From positions 124,001-188,000 of the forward strand of contig NW_027478516.1 of NCBI RefSeq assembly GCF_051014685.1: a DNA stretch of 64,000 bases, given 5' to 3'. Source of the DNA: Ptiloglossa arizonensis (lineage: Eukaryota; Arthropoda; Insecta; Hymenoptera; Colletidae). The position numbers and the translations under genes were made by a program. How positions within the stretch are numbered: position 1 is the first letter of the stretch; each line of letters begins with the position of its first letter. Positions 1 through 12,567 of this stretch are shown in pieces. Under the pieces are notes generated by a model. That model made no database searches and was not told where the DNA came from. It saw only the letters and a list, made by a program, of their open reading frames with translations.

Positions 1-531
1 GTTTCGAGTATCACACTTGCGATAATTTTGGTGGTTTCTCAACCATTCCTTAACTTCACACTTACATATCTCGCGGACGGACTGACGAACTCGAAAAATT
101 CCTGTTGCATCTGAAAGTAGAAACTCGCCCGATTACAATGGTATGTGTACTTTTCCCGTAGGCCATTCCAGTTGTTGGTTTCGAGTATCAGACTTGCGAT
201 AATTTAGATGGTTTCTCAACCACTCCTTAACTTCACACTTACATATCTCGCGAACGGATTGACGAACTCGAGAAATTCCTATTGCATCTGAAAGCAGAAA
301 CTCGCCCGATTATAAAGGTATGTGTATTTTTCCCCTGGGCCATAGTAGTTATTGGTTTCGAGTATCAGACTTGCGAAAATTTTGATGGTTTCTCAAGCAT
401 TCCTTAACTTCAAACTCCCATATCTCGCGAACGGATTGACGAACTCGAGAAATTCCTGTTGCATCTGAAAGTAGAAACTCGCCCGATTACAACGGTATGT
501 GTATTTTTCCCCTAGGCCATTGTAGTTATTG
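1..531. repeat. Three-monomer cassette, first of three copies
   Basis: The ordered variants here are a monomer with CACACTTGCGATAATTTT, one with ATTTAGATGG and CCACTCC, and one with CAAGCATTCC. The first two recur in the same order at 1240 (7 monomers on), and all three recur at 3187 (18 monomers on). The copy at 3187 looks almost identical to 1-531, including the shared rare GGTGG substitution. The third monomer at 1594 differs, so homology with the 1240 copy ends there. Confidence 0.8.
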
Positions 532-1593
532 GTTTCGAGTATATGACTTGCGAAAATTTTGATGGTTTCTCAAGCATTCCTTAACTTCAAACTCCCGTTT
601 CTCGCGAACGGATTGACGAACTCGAGAAATTCCTGTTGCATCTGAAAGTAGAAACTCGCCCGATTACAATGGTATGTGTACTTTTCCCCTAGGCCATTCC
701 AGTTATTGGTTTCGAGTATCAGACTTGCGATAATTTTGATGGTTTCTCAACCATTCCTTAACTTCACACTTACATATCTCGCGAAAGGATTGACGAGCTC
801 GAGAATTTCCTATTGCATCTGATAGCCGAAACTCGCCCGGTTACAACGGTATGTGCATTTTTGCCCTAGGCCATAGTAGTTATTGGATTCGAGTATCAGA
901 CTTGCGAAAATTTTGATGGTTTCTCAATCATTCCTTAACTTCAAACTCCCATTTCTCGAGAACGGATTGACGAATTCGAGAAATTCCTGTTGCATCTGAA
1001 AGTAGAAACTCGCCCGATTACAATGGTATGTGTACTTTTCCCCTAGGCCATTCCAGTTATTGGTTTCGAGTATCAGACTTGCGAAAATTTTGATGGTTTC
1101 TCAATCATTCCTTAACTTCAAACATCCATATCTCGCGAACGGATTGACGAACTCGAGAATTTCCTATTGCATCTGAAAGCAGAAACTCGCCCGATTACAA
1201 ACGTATGTGTATTTTTGCCCTAGGCCATTCCAGTTATTGGTTTCGAGTATCACACTTGCGATAATTTTGATGGTTTCTCAACCATTCCTTAACTTCACAC
1301 TTACATATCTCGCGGACGGACTGACGAACTCGAAAAATTCCTGTTGCATCTGAAAGTAGAAACTCGCCCGATTACAATGGTATGTGTACTTTTCCCGTAG
1401 GCCATTCCAGTTGTTGGTTTCGAGTATCAGACTTGCGATAATTTAGATGGTTTCTCAACCACTCCTTAACTTCACACTTACATATCTCGCGAACGGATTG
1501 ACGAACTCGAGAATTTCCTATTGCATCTGAAAGCAGAAACTCGCCCGATTATAAAGGTATGTGTATTTTTCCCCTGGGCCATAGTAGTTATTG
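532..1593. repeat. Six-monomer block, copy 1 (11-monomer offset)
   Basis: Monomers at 532, 709, 886, 1063, 1240 and 1417 match those at 2479, 2656, 2833, 3010, 3187 and 3364 in order, an offset of 1947 bp (11 x 177). A diagnostic variant is GATAGCCGAAAC at 821 and 2768. A few substitutions separate the copies, for example GACGAGCTC against GACGAACTC. Confidence 0.8.
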
Positions 1594-2478
1594 GTTTCGA
1601 GTATCAGACTTGCGAAAATTTTGATGATTTCTCAGCCATTCCTTAACTTCAAACTCCCATATCTCGCGAACGGATTGACGAACTCGAGAAATTCCTGTTG
1701 CATGTGGAAGTATAAACTCGCCCGATTACAACGGTATGGGTATTTTCCCCCTAGGCCATTGTAGTTATTGGTTTCGAGAATCAGACTTGCGAAAATTTTG
1801 ATGGTTTCTCAACCATTCCTTAACTCCACACTTACATATCTCGCGAACGGATTGACGAACTCGAGAATTTCCTATTGCATCTGAAAGTAGAAAATCGCCC
1901 GATTACAACGGTATGTGTATTTTTCCCCTAGGCCATTGTAGTTATTGGTTTCGAGTATCAGACTTGCGAAAATTTTGATGGTTTCTCAACCATTCCTTAA
2001 CTTCACACTTACATATCTCGCGAACGGATTGACGAAGTCGAGAATTTCCTATTGCATCTGAAAGTAGAAACTCGCCCGATTACAACGGTATGTGTATTTT
2101 TCCCCTAGTCCATTGTAGTTATTGGTTTCGAGTATCAGACTTGCGAAAATTTTGATGGTTTCTCAACCATTCCTTAACTTCAAACTCCCATTTCTCGCGG
2201 ACGGACTGACGAACTCGAGAAATTCCTGTTGCATCTGAAAGTAGAAACTCGCCCGATTACAATGGTATGTGTACTTTTCCCGTAGGCCATTCCAGTTGTT
2301 GGTTTCGAGTATCAGACTTGCGATAATTTTGATGGTTTCTCAACCATTCCTTAACTCCACACTTACATATCTCGCGAACGGATTGACGAACTCGAAAATT
2401 TCCTATTGCATCTGAAAGCAGAAACTCGCCCGGTTACAACGGTATGTGCATTTTTTCCCTAGGCCTTAGTAGTTATTT
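1594..2478. repeat. Five-monomer mosaic block
   Basis: The monomers at 1594 and 1771 resemble those at 4426 and 4603 (16-monomer offset). Those at 2125 and 2302 resemble 4780 and 4957 (15-monomer offset). One extra monomer, at 1948, therefore sits in this copy. The first monomer carries the CATGTGGAAG variant that removes a stop codon in one forward frame. Confidence 0.65.
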
Positions 2479-3540
2479 GTTTCGAGTATCAGACTTGCGA
2501 AAATTTTGATGGTTTCTCAAGCATTCCTTAACTTCAAACTCCCGTTTCTCGCGAACGGATTGACGAACTCGAGAAATTCCTGTTGCATCTGAAAGTAGAA
2601 ACTCGCCCGATTACAATGGTATGTGTACTTTTCCCCTAGGCCATTCCAGTTATTGGTTTCGAGTATCAGACTTGCGATAATTTTGATGGTTTCTACACCA
2701 TTCCTTAACTTCACACTTACATATCTCGCGAAAGGATTGACGAACTCGAGAATTTCCTATTGCATCTGATAGCCGAAACTCGCCCGGTTACAACGGTATG
2801 TGCATTTTTGCCCTAGGCCATAGTAGTTATTGGATTCGAGTATCAGACTTGCGAAAATTTTGATGGTTTCTCAATCATTCCTTAACTTCAAACTCCCATT
2901 TCTCGCGAACGGATTGATGAATTCGAGAAATTCCTGTTGCATCTGAAAGTAGAAACTCGCCCGATTACAATGGTATGTGTACTTTTCCCCTAGGCCATTC
3001 CAGTTATTGGTTTCGAGTATCAGACTTGCGAAAATTTTGATGGTTTCTCAATCATTCCTTAACTTCAAACTTCCATATCTCGCGAACGGATTGACGAACT
3101 CGAGAATTTCCTATTGCATCTGAAAGCAGAAACTCGCCCGATTACAACCGTATGTGTATTTTTGCCCTAGGCCATTCCAGTTATTGGTTTCGAGTATCAC
3201 ACTTGCGATAATTTTGGTGGTTTCTCAACCATTCCTTAACTTCACACTTACATATCTCGCGGACGGACTGACGAACTCGAAAAATTCCTGTTGCATCTGA
3301 AAGTAGAAACTCGCCCGATTACAATGGTATGTGTACTTTTCCCGTAGGCCATTCCAGTTGTTGGTTTCGAGTATCAGACTTGCGATAATTTAGATGGTTT
3401 CTCAACCACTCCTTAACTTCACACTTACATATCTCGCGAACGGATTGACGAACTCGAGAAATTCCTATTGCATCTGAAAGCAGAAACTCGCCCGATTATA
3501 AAGGTATGTGTATTTTTCCCCTGGGCCATAGTAGTTATTG
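2479..3540. repeat. Six-monomer block, copy 2 (11-monomer offset)
   Basis: This is the partner of 532-1593. It ends where the next monomers, at 1594 and 3541, become different types, which places the junction close to a monomer boundary. Confidence 0.8.
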
Positions 3541-6500
3541 GTTTCGAGTATCAGACTTGCGAAAATTTTGATGGTTTCTCAAGCATTCCTTAACTTCAAA
3601 CTCCCATATCTCGCGAACGGATTGACGAACTCGAGAAATTCCTGTTGCATCTGAAAGTAGAAACTCGCCCGATTACAACGGTATGTGTATTTTTCCCCTA
3701 GGCCATTGTAGTTATTGGTTTCGAGTATCAGACTTGCGAAAATTTTCATGGTTTCTCAACCATTCGTTAACTTCACACTTACATATCTCGCGAACGGATT
3801 GACGAAGTCGAGAATTTCCTATTGCATCTGAAAGCAGAAACTCGCCCGATTACAACGCTACGTGTATTTTTCCCCTAGGGCATTGTAGTTATTGGCTTCG
3901 AGTATCACACTTGCGAAAATTTTGATGGTTTCTCAACCATTCCTTAACTCCACACTTACATATCTCGCGAACGGATTGACGAACTCGAGAAATTCCTGTT
4001 GCATTTGAAAGTAGAAACGCGCCCGATTACAACGGTATGTGTATTTTTCCACTAGGCCATTGTAGTTATTGGTTTCGAGTATCAGACTTGCGAAAATTTT
4101 GATGGTTTCTCAACCATTCCTTAACTTCACACTTACATATCTCGCGAACGGATTGACGAAGTCGAGAATTTCCTGTTGCATCTGAAAGCAGAAACTCGCC
4201 CGATTGCAACGGTATGTGTATTTTTCCCCTAGGGCATTGTAGTTATTGGTTTCGAGTATCACACTTGCGAAAATTTTGATGGTTTCTCAACCATTCCTTA
4301 ACTTCAAACTCCCATATCTCGCGAACGGATTGACGAACTCGAGAAATTCCTGTTGCATTTGAAAGTAGAAACTCGCCCGATTACAACGGTATGTGTATTT
4401 TTCCCCTAGGCCATTGTAGTTATTGGTTTCGAGTATCAGACTTGCGAAAATTTTGATGATTTCTCAGCCATTCCTTAACTTCAAACTCCCATATCTCGCG
4501 AACGTATTGACGAACTCGAGAAATTCCTGTTGCATGTGGAAGTATAAACTCGCCCGATTACAACGGTATGTGTATTTTTCCCCTAGGCCATTGTAGTTAT
4601 TGGTTTCGTGTATCAGACTTGCGAAAATTTTGATGGTTTCTCAACCATTCCTTAACTCCACACTTACATATCTCGCGAACGGATTGACGAACTCGAGAAT
4701 TTCCTATTGCATCTGAAAGTAGAAACTCGCCCGATTACAACGGTATGTGTATTTCTCCCCTAGGCCATTGTAGTTATTGGTTTCGAGTATCAGACTTGCG
4801 AAAATTTTGATGGTTTCTCAACCATTCCTTAACTTCAAACTCCCATTTCTCGCGGACGGACTGACGAACTCGAGAAATTCCTGTTGCATCTGAAAGTAGA
4901 AACTCGCCCGATTACAATGGTGTGTGTACTTTTCCCGTAGGCCATTCCAGTTGTTGGTTTCGAGTATCAGACTTGCGATAATTTTGATGGTTTCTCAAAC
5001 ATTCCTTAACTTCACACTTACATATCTCGCGAACGGATTGACGAACTCGAAAATTTCCTATTGCATCTGAAAGCAGAAACTCGCCCGGTTACAACGGTAT
5101 GTGTACTTTTCCCGTAGGCCATTCCAGTTGTTGGTTTCGAGTATCAGACTTGCGATAATTTAGATGGTTTCTCAACCATTCCTTAACTTCACACTTACAT
5201 ATCTCGCGAAAGGATTGACGAACTCGAGAATTTCCTATTGCATCTGATAGCCGAAACTCGCCCGGTTACAACGGTATGTGCATTTTTGCCCTAGGCCATA
5301 GTAGTTATTGGATTCGAGTATCAGACTTGCGAAAATTTTGATGGTTTCTCAATCATTCCTTAACTTCAAACTCCCATTTCTCGCGAACGGATTGAGGAAT
5401 TCGAGAAATTCCTGTTGCATCTGAAAGTAGAAACTCGCCCGATTACAATGGTATGTGTACTTTTCCCCTAGGCCAATCCAGTTATTGGTTTCGAGTATCA
5501 GACTTGCGAAAATTTTGATGGTTTCTCAATCATTCCTTAACTTCAAACTTCCATATCTCGCGAACGGATTGACGAGCTCGAGAATTTCCTATTGCATCTG
5601 GAAGCAGAAACTCGCCCGATTACAACCGTATGTGTATTTTTGCCCTAGGCCATTCCAGTTATTGGTTTCGAGTATCACACTTTCGATAATTTTGATGGTT
5701 TCTCAACCATTCCCTAACTTCTCACTCACATATCTCGCGGACGGACTGACGAACTCGAAAAATTCCTGTTGCATCTGAAAGTAGAAACTCGCCCGATCAC
5801 AATGGTATGTGTACTTTTCCCGTAGGCCATTCCAGTTGTTGGTTTCGAGTATCAGACTTGCGATAATTTAGATGGTTTCTCAACCACTCCTTAACTTCAC
5901 ACTTACATATCTCGCGAACGGATTGACGAACTCGAGAATTTCTTATTGCATCTGAAAGCAGAAACTCGCCCGATTATAAAGGTATGTGTATTTTTCCCCT
6001 GGGCCATAGTAGTTATTGGTTTCGAGTATCAGACTTGCGAAAATTTTGAAGGTTTCTCAAGCATTCCTTAACTTCAAACTCCCATATCTCGCGAACGGAT
6101 TGACGAACTCGAGAAATTCCTGTTGCATCTGAAAGTAGAAACTCGCCCGATCACAACGGTATGTGTATTTTTCCCCTAGGCCATTGTAGTTATTGGTTTC
6201 GAGTATCAGACTTGCGAAAATTTTGATGATTTCTCAGCCATTCCTTAACTTCAAACTCCCATATCTCGCGAACGGATTGACGAACTCGAGAAATTCCTGT
6301 TGCATGTGGACGTATAAACTCGCCCGATTACAACGGTATGTGTATTTTTCCCCTAGGCCATTGTAGTTATTGGTTTCGTGTCTCAGACTTGCGAAAATTT
6401 TGATGGTTTCTCAACCATTCCTTAACTCCACACTTACATATCTCGCGAACGGATTGACGAACTCGAGAATTTCCTGTTGCATCTGAAAGTAGATACTCGC

Positions 6501-7110
6501 TCGATTACAATGGTGTGTGTACTTTTCCCCTAGGCCATTCCAGTTATTGGTTTCGAGTATCAGACTTGCGAAAATTTTGATGGTTTCTCAATCATTCCTT
6601 AACTTCAAACTTCCATATCTCGCGATCGGATTGACGAACTCGAGAATTTCCTATTGCATCTGAATGCAGAAACTCGCCCGATTACAACCGTATGTGTATT
6701 TTTGCCCTAGGCCATTCCAGTTATTGGTTTCGTGTATCAGACTTGCGAAAATTTTGATGGTTTCTCAACCATTCCTTAACTCCACACTTACATATCTCGC
6801 GAACGGATTGAAGAACTCGAGAATTTTCTATTGCATCTGAAAGTAGAAACTCGCCCGATTACAACGGTATGTCTATTTTTCCCCTAGGCCATTGTAGTTA
6901 TTGGTTTCGAGTATCAGACTTGCGAAAATTTTGATGGTTTCTCAAGCATTCCTTAACTTCAAACTCCCGTTTCTCGCGAACGGATTGACGAACTCGAGAA
7001 ATTCCTGTTGCATCTGAAAGTAGAAACTCGCCCGATTACAACGGTATGTCTATTTTTCCCCTAGGCCATTGTAGTTATTGGTTTCGAGTATCAGACTTGC
7101 GAAAATTTTG

Positions 7111-7126
7111 ATGGTTTCTCAACCAT
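7111..7126. other. Inverted repeat (hairpin/cruciform potential) in the monomer
   Basis: ATGGTT and AACCAT are perfect reverse complements separated by the 4-nt loop TCTC, so each consensus monomer can form a 6-bp stem. The element sits at monomer positions 31-46 and recurs with the 177-bp period. Loop variants CCTC and TCTA occur with the stem intact. Stem variants also occur: AATCAT gives a G-T wobble, and AAGCAT or AAACAT gives one mismatch. The variant with GATGATT and CAGCCAT changes both arms but does not restore perfect pairing. Any role in DNA structure or protein binding is inference. Confidence 0.6.
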
Positions 7127-7206
7127 TCCTTAACTTCAAACTCCCATATCTCGCGAACGGATTGACGAACTCGAGAAATTCCTGTTGCATCTGAAAGTAG
7201 AAACTC

Positions 7207-7223
7207 GCCCGATTACAACGGTA
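7207..7223 (-). other. CENP-B-box-like 17-bp site (candidate)
   Basis: Read on the minus strand the site is TACCGTTGTAATCGGGC. Against the mammalian CENP-B box YTTCGTTGGAARCGGGA it matches 12 of 17 positions. Of the nine core bases in NTTCGNNNNANNCGGGN it matches seven: CG of TTCG, the central A and all of CGGG. It lies at monomer positions 127-143 and recurs in most monomers. Common variants change it: ACAATGG and ATAAAGG lose a core CG base, and GGTTACAACGG changes only a non-core base. CENP-B binding would need a pogo-derived homolog in this genome. The TTCG half is imperfect, so this is only a candidate. Confidence 0.35.
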
Positions 7224-8319
7224 TGTGTATTTTTCCCCTAGGCCATTGTAGTTATTGGTTTCGAGTATCAGACTTGCGAAAATTTTGATGATTTCTCAGC
7301 CATTCCTTAACTTCGAACTCCCATATCTCGCGAACGGATTGACGAACTCGAGAAATTCCTGTTGCATGTGGAAGTATAAACTCGCCCGATTACAACGGTA
7401 TGTGCATTTTTCCCCTAGGCCATTGTAGTTATTTGTTTCGTGTATCAGACTTGCGAAAATATTGATGGTTTCTCAACCATTCCTTAAGTCCACACTTACA
7501 TATCTCGCGAACGGATTGACGAACTCGAGAATTTCCTATTGCATCTGAAAGCAGAAACTCGCCCGGTTACAACGGTATGTGCATCATTGCCCTACGCCAT
7601 AGTAGTTATTGGTTTCGAGAATCAGACTTGCGAAAATTTTGATGGTTTCTCAACCATTCCTTAACTTCAAACTCCCATATCTCGCGAACGGATAGACGAA
7701 CTCGAGAAATTCCTGTTGCATCTGAAAGTAGAAACTCGCCCGATTACAACGGTATGTGTATTTTTCCCCTAGGCCATTGTAGTTATTGGTTTCGAGTATC
7801 AGACTTGCGAAAATTTTGATGGTTTCTCAACCATTCCTTAACTTCAAACTCCCATTTCTCGCGGACGGACTGACGAACTCGAGAAATTCCTGTTGCATCT
7901 GAAAGTAGAAACTCGCCCGATTACAATGGTATTTGTACTTTTCCCGTAGGCCATTCCAGTTGTTGGTTTCGAGTATCAGACTTGCGATAATTTTGATGGT
8001 TTCTCAAATATTCCTTAACTTCACACTTACATATCTCGCGAACGGATTGACGAACTCGAGATTTTCCTATTGCATCTGAAAGCAGAAACTCGCCCGGTTA
8101 CAACGGTATGTGCATTTTTGCCCTAGGCCATAGTAGTTATTTGTTTCGAGTATCAGACTTGCGAAAATTTTGATGGTTTCTCAAGCATTCCTTAACTTCA
8201 AACTCCCATATCTCGCGAACGGATAGACGAACTCGAGAAATTCCTGTTGCATGTGAAAGTAGAAACTCGCACGAGTACAACGGTATGTGTATTTTTCCCC
8301 TAGGCCATTGTAGTTATTG

Positions 8320-11300
8320 GTTTCGAGTATCAGACTTGCGAAAATTTTGATGGTTTCTCAACCATTCCTTAACTTCAAACTCCCATATCTCGCGAACGGA
8401 TTGACGAACTCGAGAAATTCCTGTTGCATCTGAAAGTAGAAACTCGCCCGATTACAACGGTATGTGTATTTTTCCCCTAGGCCATTGTAGTTATTGGTTT
8501 CGAGTATCAGACTTGCGAAAATTTTCATGGTTTCTCAACCATTCGTTAACTTCACACTTACATATCTCGCGAACGGATTGACGAAGTCGAGAATTTCCTA
8601 TTGCATCTGAAAGCAGAAACTCGCCCGATTACAACGCTACGTGTATTTTTCCCCTAGGGCATTGTAGTTATTGGCTTCGAGTATCACACTTGCGAAAATT
8701 TTGATGGTTTCTCAACCATTCCTTAACTCCACACTTACATATCTCGCGAACGGATTGACGAACTCGAGAAATTCCTGTTGCATTTGAAAGTAGAAACGCG
8801 CCCGATTACAACGGTATGTGTATTTTTCCACTAGGCCATTGTAGTTATTGGTTTCGAGTATCAGACTTGCGAAAATTTTGATGGTTTCTCAACCATTCCT
8901 TAACTTCACACTTACATATCTCGCGAACGGATTGACGAAGTCGAGAATTTCCTGTTGCATCTGAAAGCAGAAACTCGCCCGATTACAACGGTATGTGTAT
9001 TTTTCCCCTAGGGCATTGTAGTTATTGGTTTCGAGTATCACACTTGCGAAAATTTTGATGGTTTCTCAACCATTCCTTAACTTCAAACTCCCATATCTCG
9101 CGAACGGATTGACGAACTCGAGAAATTCCTGTTGCATTTGAAAGTAGAAACTCGCCCGATTACAACGGTATGTGTATTTTTCCCCTAGGCCATTGTAGTT
9201 ATTGGTTTCGAGTATCAGACTTGCGAAAATTTTGATGATTTCTCAGCCATTCCTTAACTTCAAACTCCCATATCTCGCGAACGTATTGACGAACTCGAGA
9301 AATTCCTGTTGCATGTGGAAGTATAAACTCGCCCGATTACAAAGGTATGTGTATTTTTCCCCTAGGCCATTGTAGTTATTGGTTTCGTGTATCAGACTTG
9401 CGAAAATTTTGATGGTTTCTCAACCATTCCTTAACTCCACACTTACATATCTCGCGAACGGATTGACGAACTCGAGAATTTCCTATTGCATCTGAAAGTA
9501 GAAACTCGCCCGATTACAACGGTATGTGTATTTCTCCCCTAGGCCATTGTAGTTATTGGTTTCGAGTATCAGACTTGCGAAAATTTTGATGGTTTCTCAA
9601 CCATTCCTTAACTTCAAACTCCCATTTCTCGCGGACGGACTGACGAACTCGAGAAATTCCTGTTGCATCTGAAAGTAGAAACTCGCCCGATTACAATGGT
9701 GTGTGTACTTTTCCCGTAGGCCATTCCAGTTGTTGGTTTCGAGTATCAGACTTGCGATAATTTTGATGGTTTCTCAAACATTCCTTAACTTCACACTTAC
9801 ATATCTCGCGAACGGATTGACGAACTCGAAAATTTCCTATTGCATCTGAAAGCAGAAACTCGCCCGGTTACAACGGTATGTGTACTTTTCCCGTAGGCCA
9901 TTCCAGTTGTTGGTTTCGAGTATCAGACTTGCGATAATTTAGATGGTTTCTCAACCATTCCTTAACTTCACACTTACATATCTCGCGAAAGGATTGACGA
10001 ACTCGAGAATTTCCTATTGCATCTGATAGCCGAAACTCGCCCGGTTACAACGGTATGTGCATTTTTGCCCTAGGCCATAGTAGTTATTGGATTCGAGTAT
10101 CAGACTTGCGAAAATTTTGATGGTTTCTCAATCATTCCTTAACTTCAAACTCCCATTTCTCGCGAACGGATTGAGGAATTCGAGAAATTCCTGTTGCATC
10201 TGAAAGTAGAAACTCGCCCGATTACAATGGTATGTGTACTTTTCCCCTAGGCCATTCCAGTTATTGGTTTCGAGTATCAGACTTGCGAAAATTTTGATGG
10301 TTTCTCAATCATTCCTTAACTTCAAACTTCCATATCTCGCGAACGGATTGACGAGCTCGAGAATTTCCTATTGCATCTGGAAGCAGAAACTCGCCCGATT
10401 ACAACCGTATGTGTATTTTTGCCCTAGGCCATTCCAGTTATTGGTTTCGAGTATCACACTTTCGATAATTTTGATGGTTTCTCAACCATTCCCTAACTTC
10501 TCACTCACATATCTCGCGGACGGACTGACGAACTCGAAAAATTCCTGTTGCATCTGAAAGTAGAAACTCGCCCGATCACAATGGTATGTGTACTTTTCCC
10601 GTAGGCCATTCCAGTTGTTGGTTTCGAGTATCAGACTTGCGATAATTTAGATGGTTTCTCAACCACTCCTTAACTTCACACTTACATATCTCGCGAACGG
10701 ATTGACGAACTCGAGAATTTCTTATTGCATCTGAAAGCAGAAACTCGCCCGATTATAAAGGTATGTGTATTTTTCCCCTGGGCCATAGTAGTTATTGGTT
10801 TCGAGTATCAGACTTGCGAAAATTTTGATGGTTTCTCAATCATTCCTTAACTTCAAACTTCCATATCTCGCGATCGGATTGACGAACTCGAGAATTTCCT
10901 ATTGCATCTGAATGCAGAAACTCGCCCGATTACAACCGTATGTGTATTTTTGCCCTAGGCCATTCCAGTTATTGGTTTCGTGTATCAGACTTGCGAAAAT
11001 TTTGATGGTTTCTCAACCATTCCTTAACTCCACACTTACATATCTCGCGAACGGATTGAAGAACTCGAGAATTTTCTATTGCATCTGAAAGTAGAAACTC
11101 GCCCGATTACAACGGTATGTCTATTTTTCCCCTAGGCCATTGTAGTTATTGGTTTCGAGTATCAGACTTGCGAAAATTTTGATGGTTTCTCAAGCATTCC
11201 TTAACTTCAAACTCCCGTTTCTCGCGAACGGATTGACGAACTCGAGAAATTCCTGTTGCATCTGAAAGTAGAAACTCGCCCGATTACAACGGTATGTCTA

Positions 11301-12567
11301 TTTTTCCCCTAGGCCATTGTAGTTATTGGTTTCGAGTATCAGACTTGCGAAAATTTTGATGGTTTCTCAACCATTCCTTAACTTCAAACTCCCATATCTC
11401 GCGAACGGATTGACGAACTCGAGAAATTCCTGTTGCATCTGAAAGTAGAAACTCGCCCGATTACAACGGTATGTGTATTTTTCCCCTAGGCCATTGTAGT
11501 TATTGGTTTCGAGTATCAGACTTGCGAAAATTTTGATGATTTCTCAGCCATTCCTTAACTTCGAACTCCCATATCTCGCGAACGGATTGACGAACTCGAG
11601 AAATTCCTGTTGCATGTGGAAGTATAAACTCGCCCGATTACAACGGTATGTGCATTTTTCCCCTAGGCCATTGTAGTTATTTGTTTCGTGTATCAGACTT
11701 GCGAAAATATTGATGGTTTCTCAACCATTCCTTAAGTCCACACTTACATATCTCGCGAACGGATTGACGAACTCGAGAATTTCCTATTGCATCTGAAAGC
11801 AGAAACTCGCCCGGTTACAACGGTATGTGCATCATTGCCCTACGCCATAGTAGTTATTGGTTTCGAGAATCAGACTTGCGAAAATTTTGATGGTTTCTCA
11901 ACCATTCCTTAACTTCAAACTCCCATATCTCGCGAACGGATAGACGAACTCGAGAAATTCCTGTTGGATCTGAAAGTAGAAACTCGCCCGATTACAACGG
12001 TATGTGTATTTTTCCCCTAGGCCATTGTAGTTATTGGTTTCGAGTATCAGACTTGCGAAAATTTTGATGGTTTCTCAACCATTCCTTAACTTCAAACTCC
12101 CATTTCTCGCGGACGGACTGACGAACTCGAGAAATTCCTGTTGCATCTGAAAGTAGAAACTCGCCCGATTACAATGGTATTTGTACTTTTCCCGTAGGCC
12201 ATTCCAGTTGTTGGTTTCGAGTATCAGACTTGCGATAATTTTGATGGTTTCTCAAATATTCCTTAACTTCACACTTACATATCTCGCGAACGGATTGACG
12301 AACTCGAGATTTTCCTATTGCATCTGAAAGCAGAAACTCGCCCGGTTACAACGGTATGTGCATTTTTGCCCTAGGCCATAGTAGTTATTTGTTTCGAGTA
12401 TCAGACTTGCGAAAATTTTGATGGTTTCTCAAGCATTCCTTAACTTCAAACTCCCATATCTCGCGAACGGATAGACGAACTCGAGAAATTCCTGTTGCAT
12501 GTGAAAGTAGAAACTCGCACGAGTACAACGGTATGTGTATTTTTCCCCTAGGCCATTGTAGTTATTG
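8320..12567. repeat. 24-monomer higher-order repeat, copy 2 of the 27-mer
   Basis: This copy directly abuts copy 1 and follows the same order of variant monomers, minus the three at 6019-6549. A third round starts at 12568, which matches 8320, but diverges after one monomer: 12745 carries GCCATGCATT where 8497 carries TTTTCATGG. The right part overlaps the 20-monomer register that begins at 9913. Confidence 0.85.

Larger units (their letters stand above)
7081..7257 (+). repeat. Representative consensus-like satellite monomer
   Basis: This copy has the majority base, judged by eye, at every position and can serve as the reference monomer; position 1 is the first G of GTTTCGAG. Landmarks within it are AAAATTTT at 22-29, an inverted repeat at 31-46, TCGCGA at 71-76, CTCGAG at 90-95, a CENP-B-box-like site at 127-143 and CCTAGG at 157-162. 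Counting bases gives 73 G+C of 177 (41%) and 10 CpG. The main variable positions are 48-70 (CTTCAAACTCCC, CTTCACACTTAC or CTCCACACTTAC), 96-119 (AAATTCCTG with GTAG, or AATTTCCTA with GCAG), 132-141, and the 3' end (CCATTGTAGTTATT, CCATTCCAGTTATT or CCATAGTAGTTATT). Confidence 0.93.
3541..8319. repeat. 27-monomer higher-order repeat, copy 1
   Basis: Rare variants here recur 4779 bp (27 x 177) downstream, for example AATTTTCATG at 3741 and 8520, and ATTGGCTTCGAG near 3891 and 8670. From about 6550 the matching offset falls to 4248 bp (24 x 177), shown by CGCGATCGGA at 6621 and 10869. The three monomers at 6019-6549 are therefore absent from the next copy. The two copies differ by scattered single substitutions such as GATTGCAAC against GATTACAAC. 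Confidence 0.85.

Noticed and set aside
7102..7109. Short palindromes AAAATTTT, TCGCGA, CTCGAG and CCTAGG as operators or origins
   Set aside because: They are 6-8 bp, unevenly spaced within the monomer and individually variable. I see nothing beyond ordinary short palindromes, although CTCGAG in most monomers predicts a 177-bp ladder with a cutter of that site.
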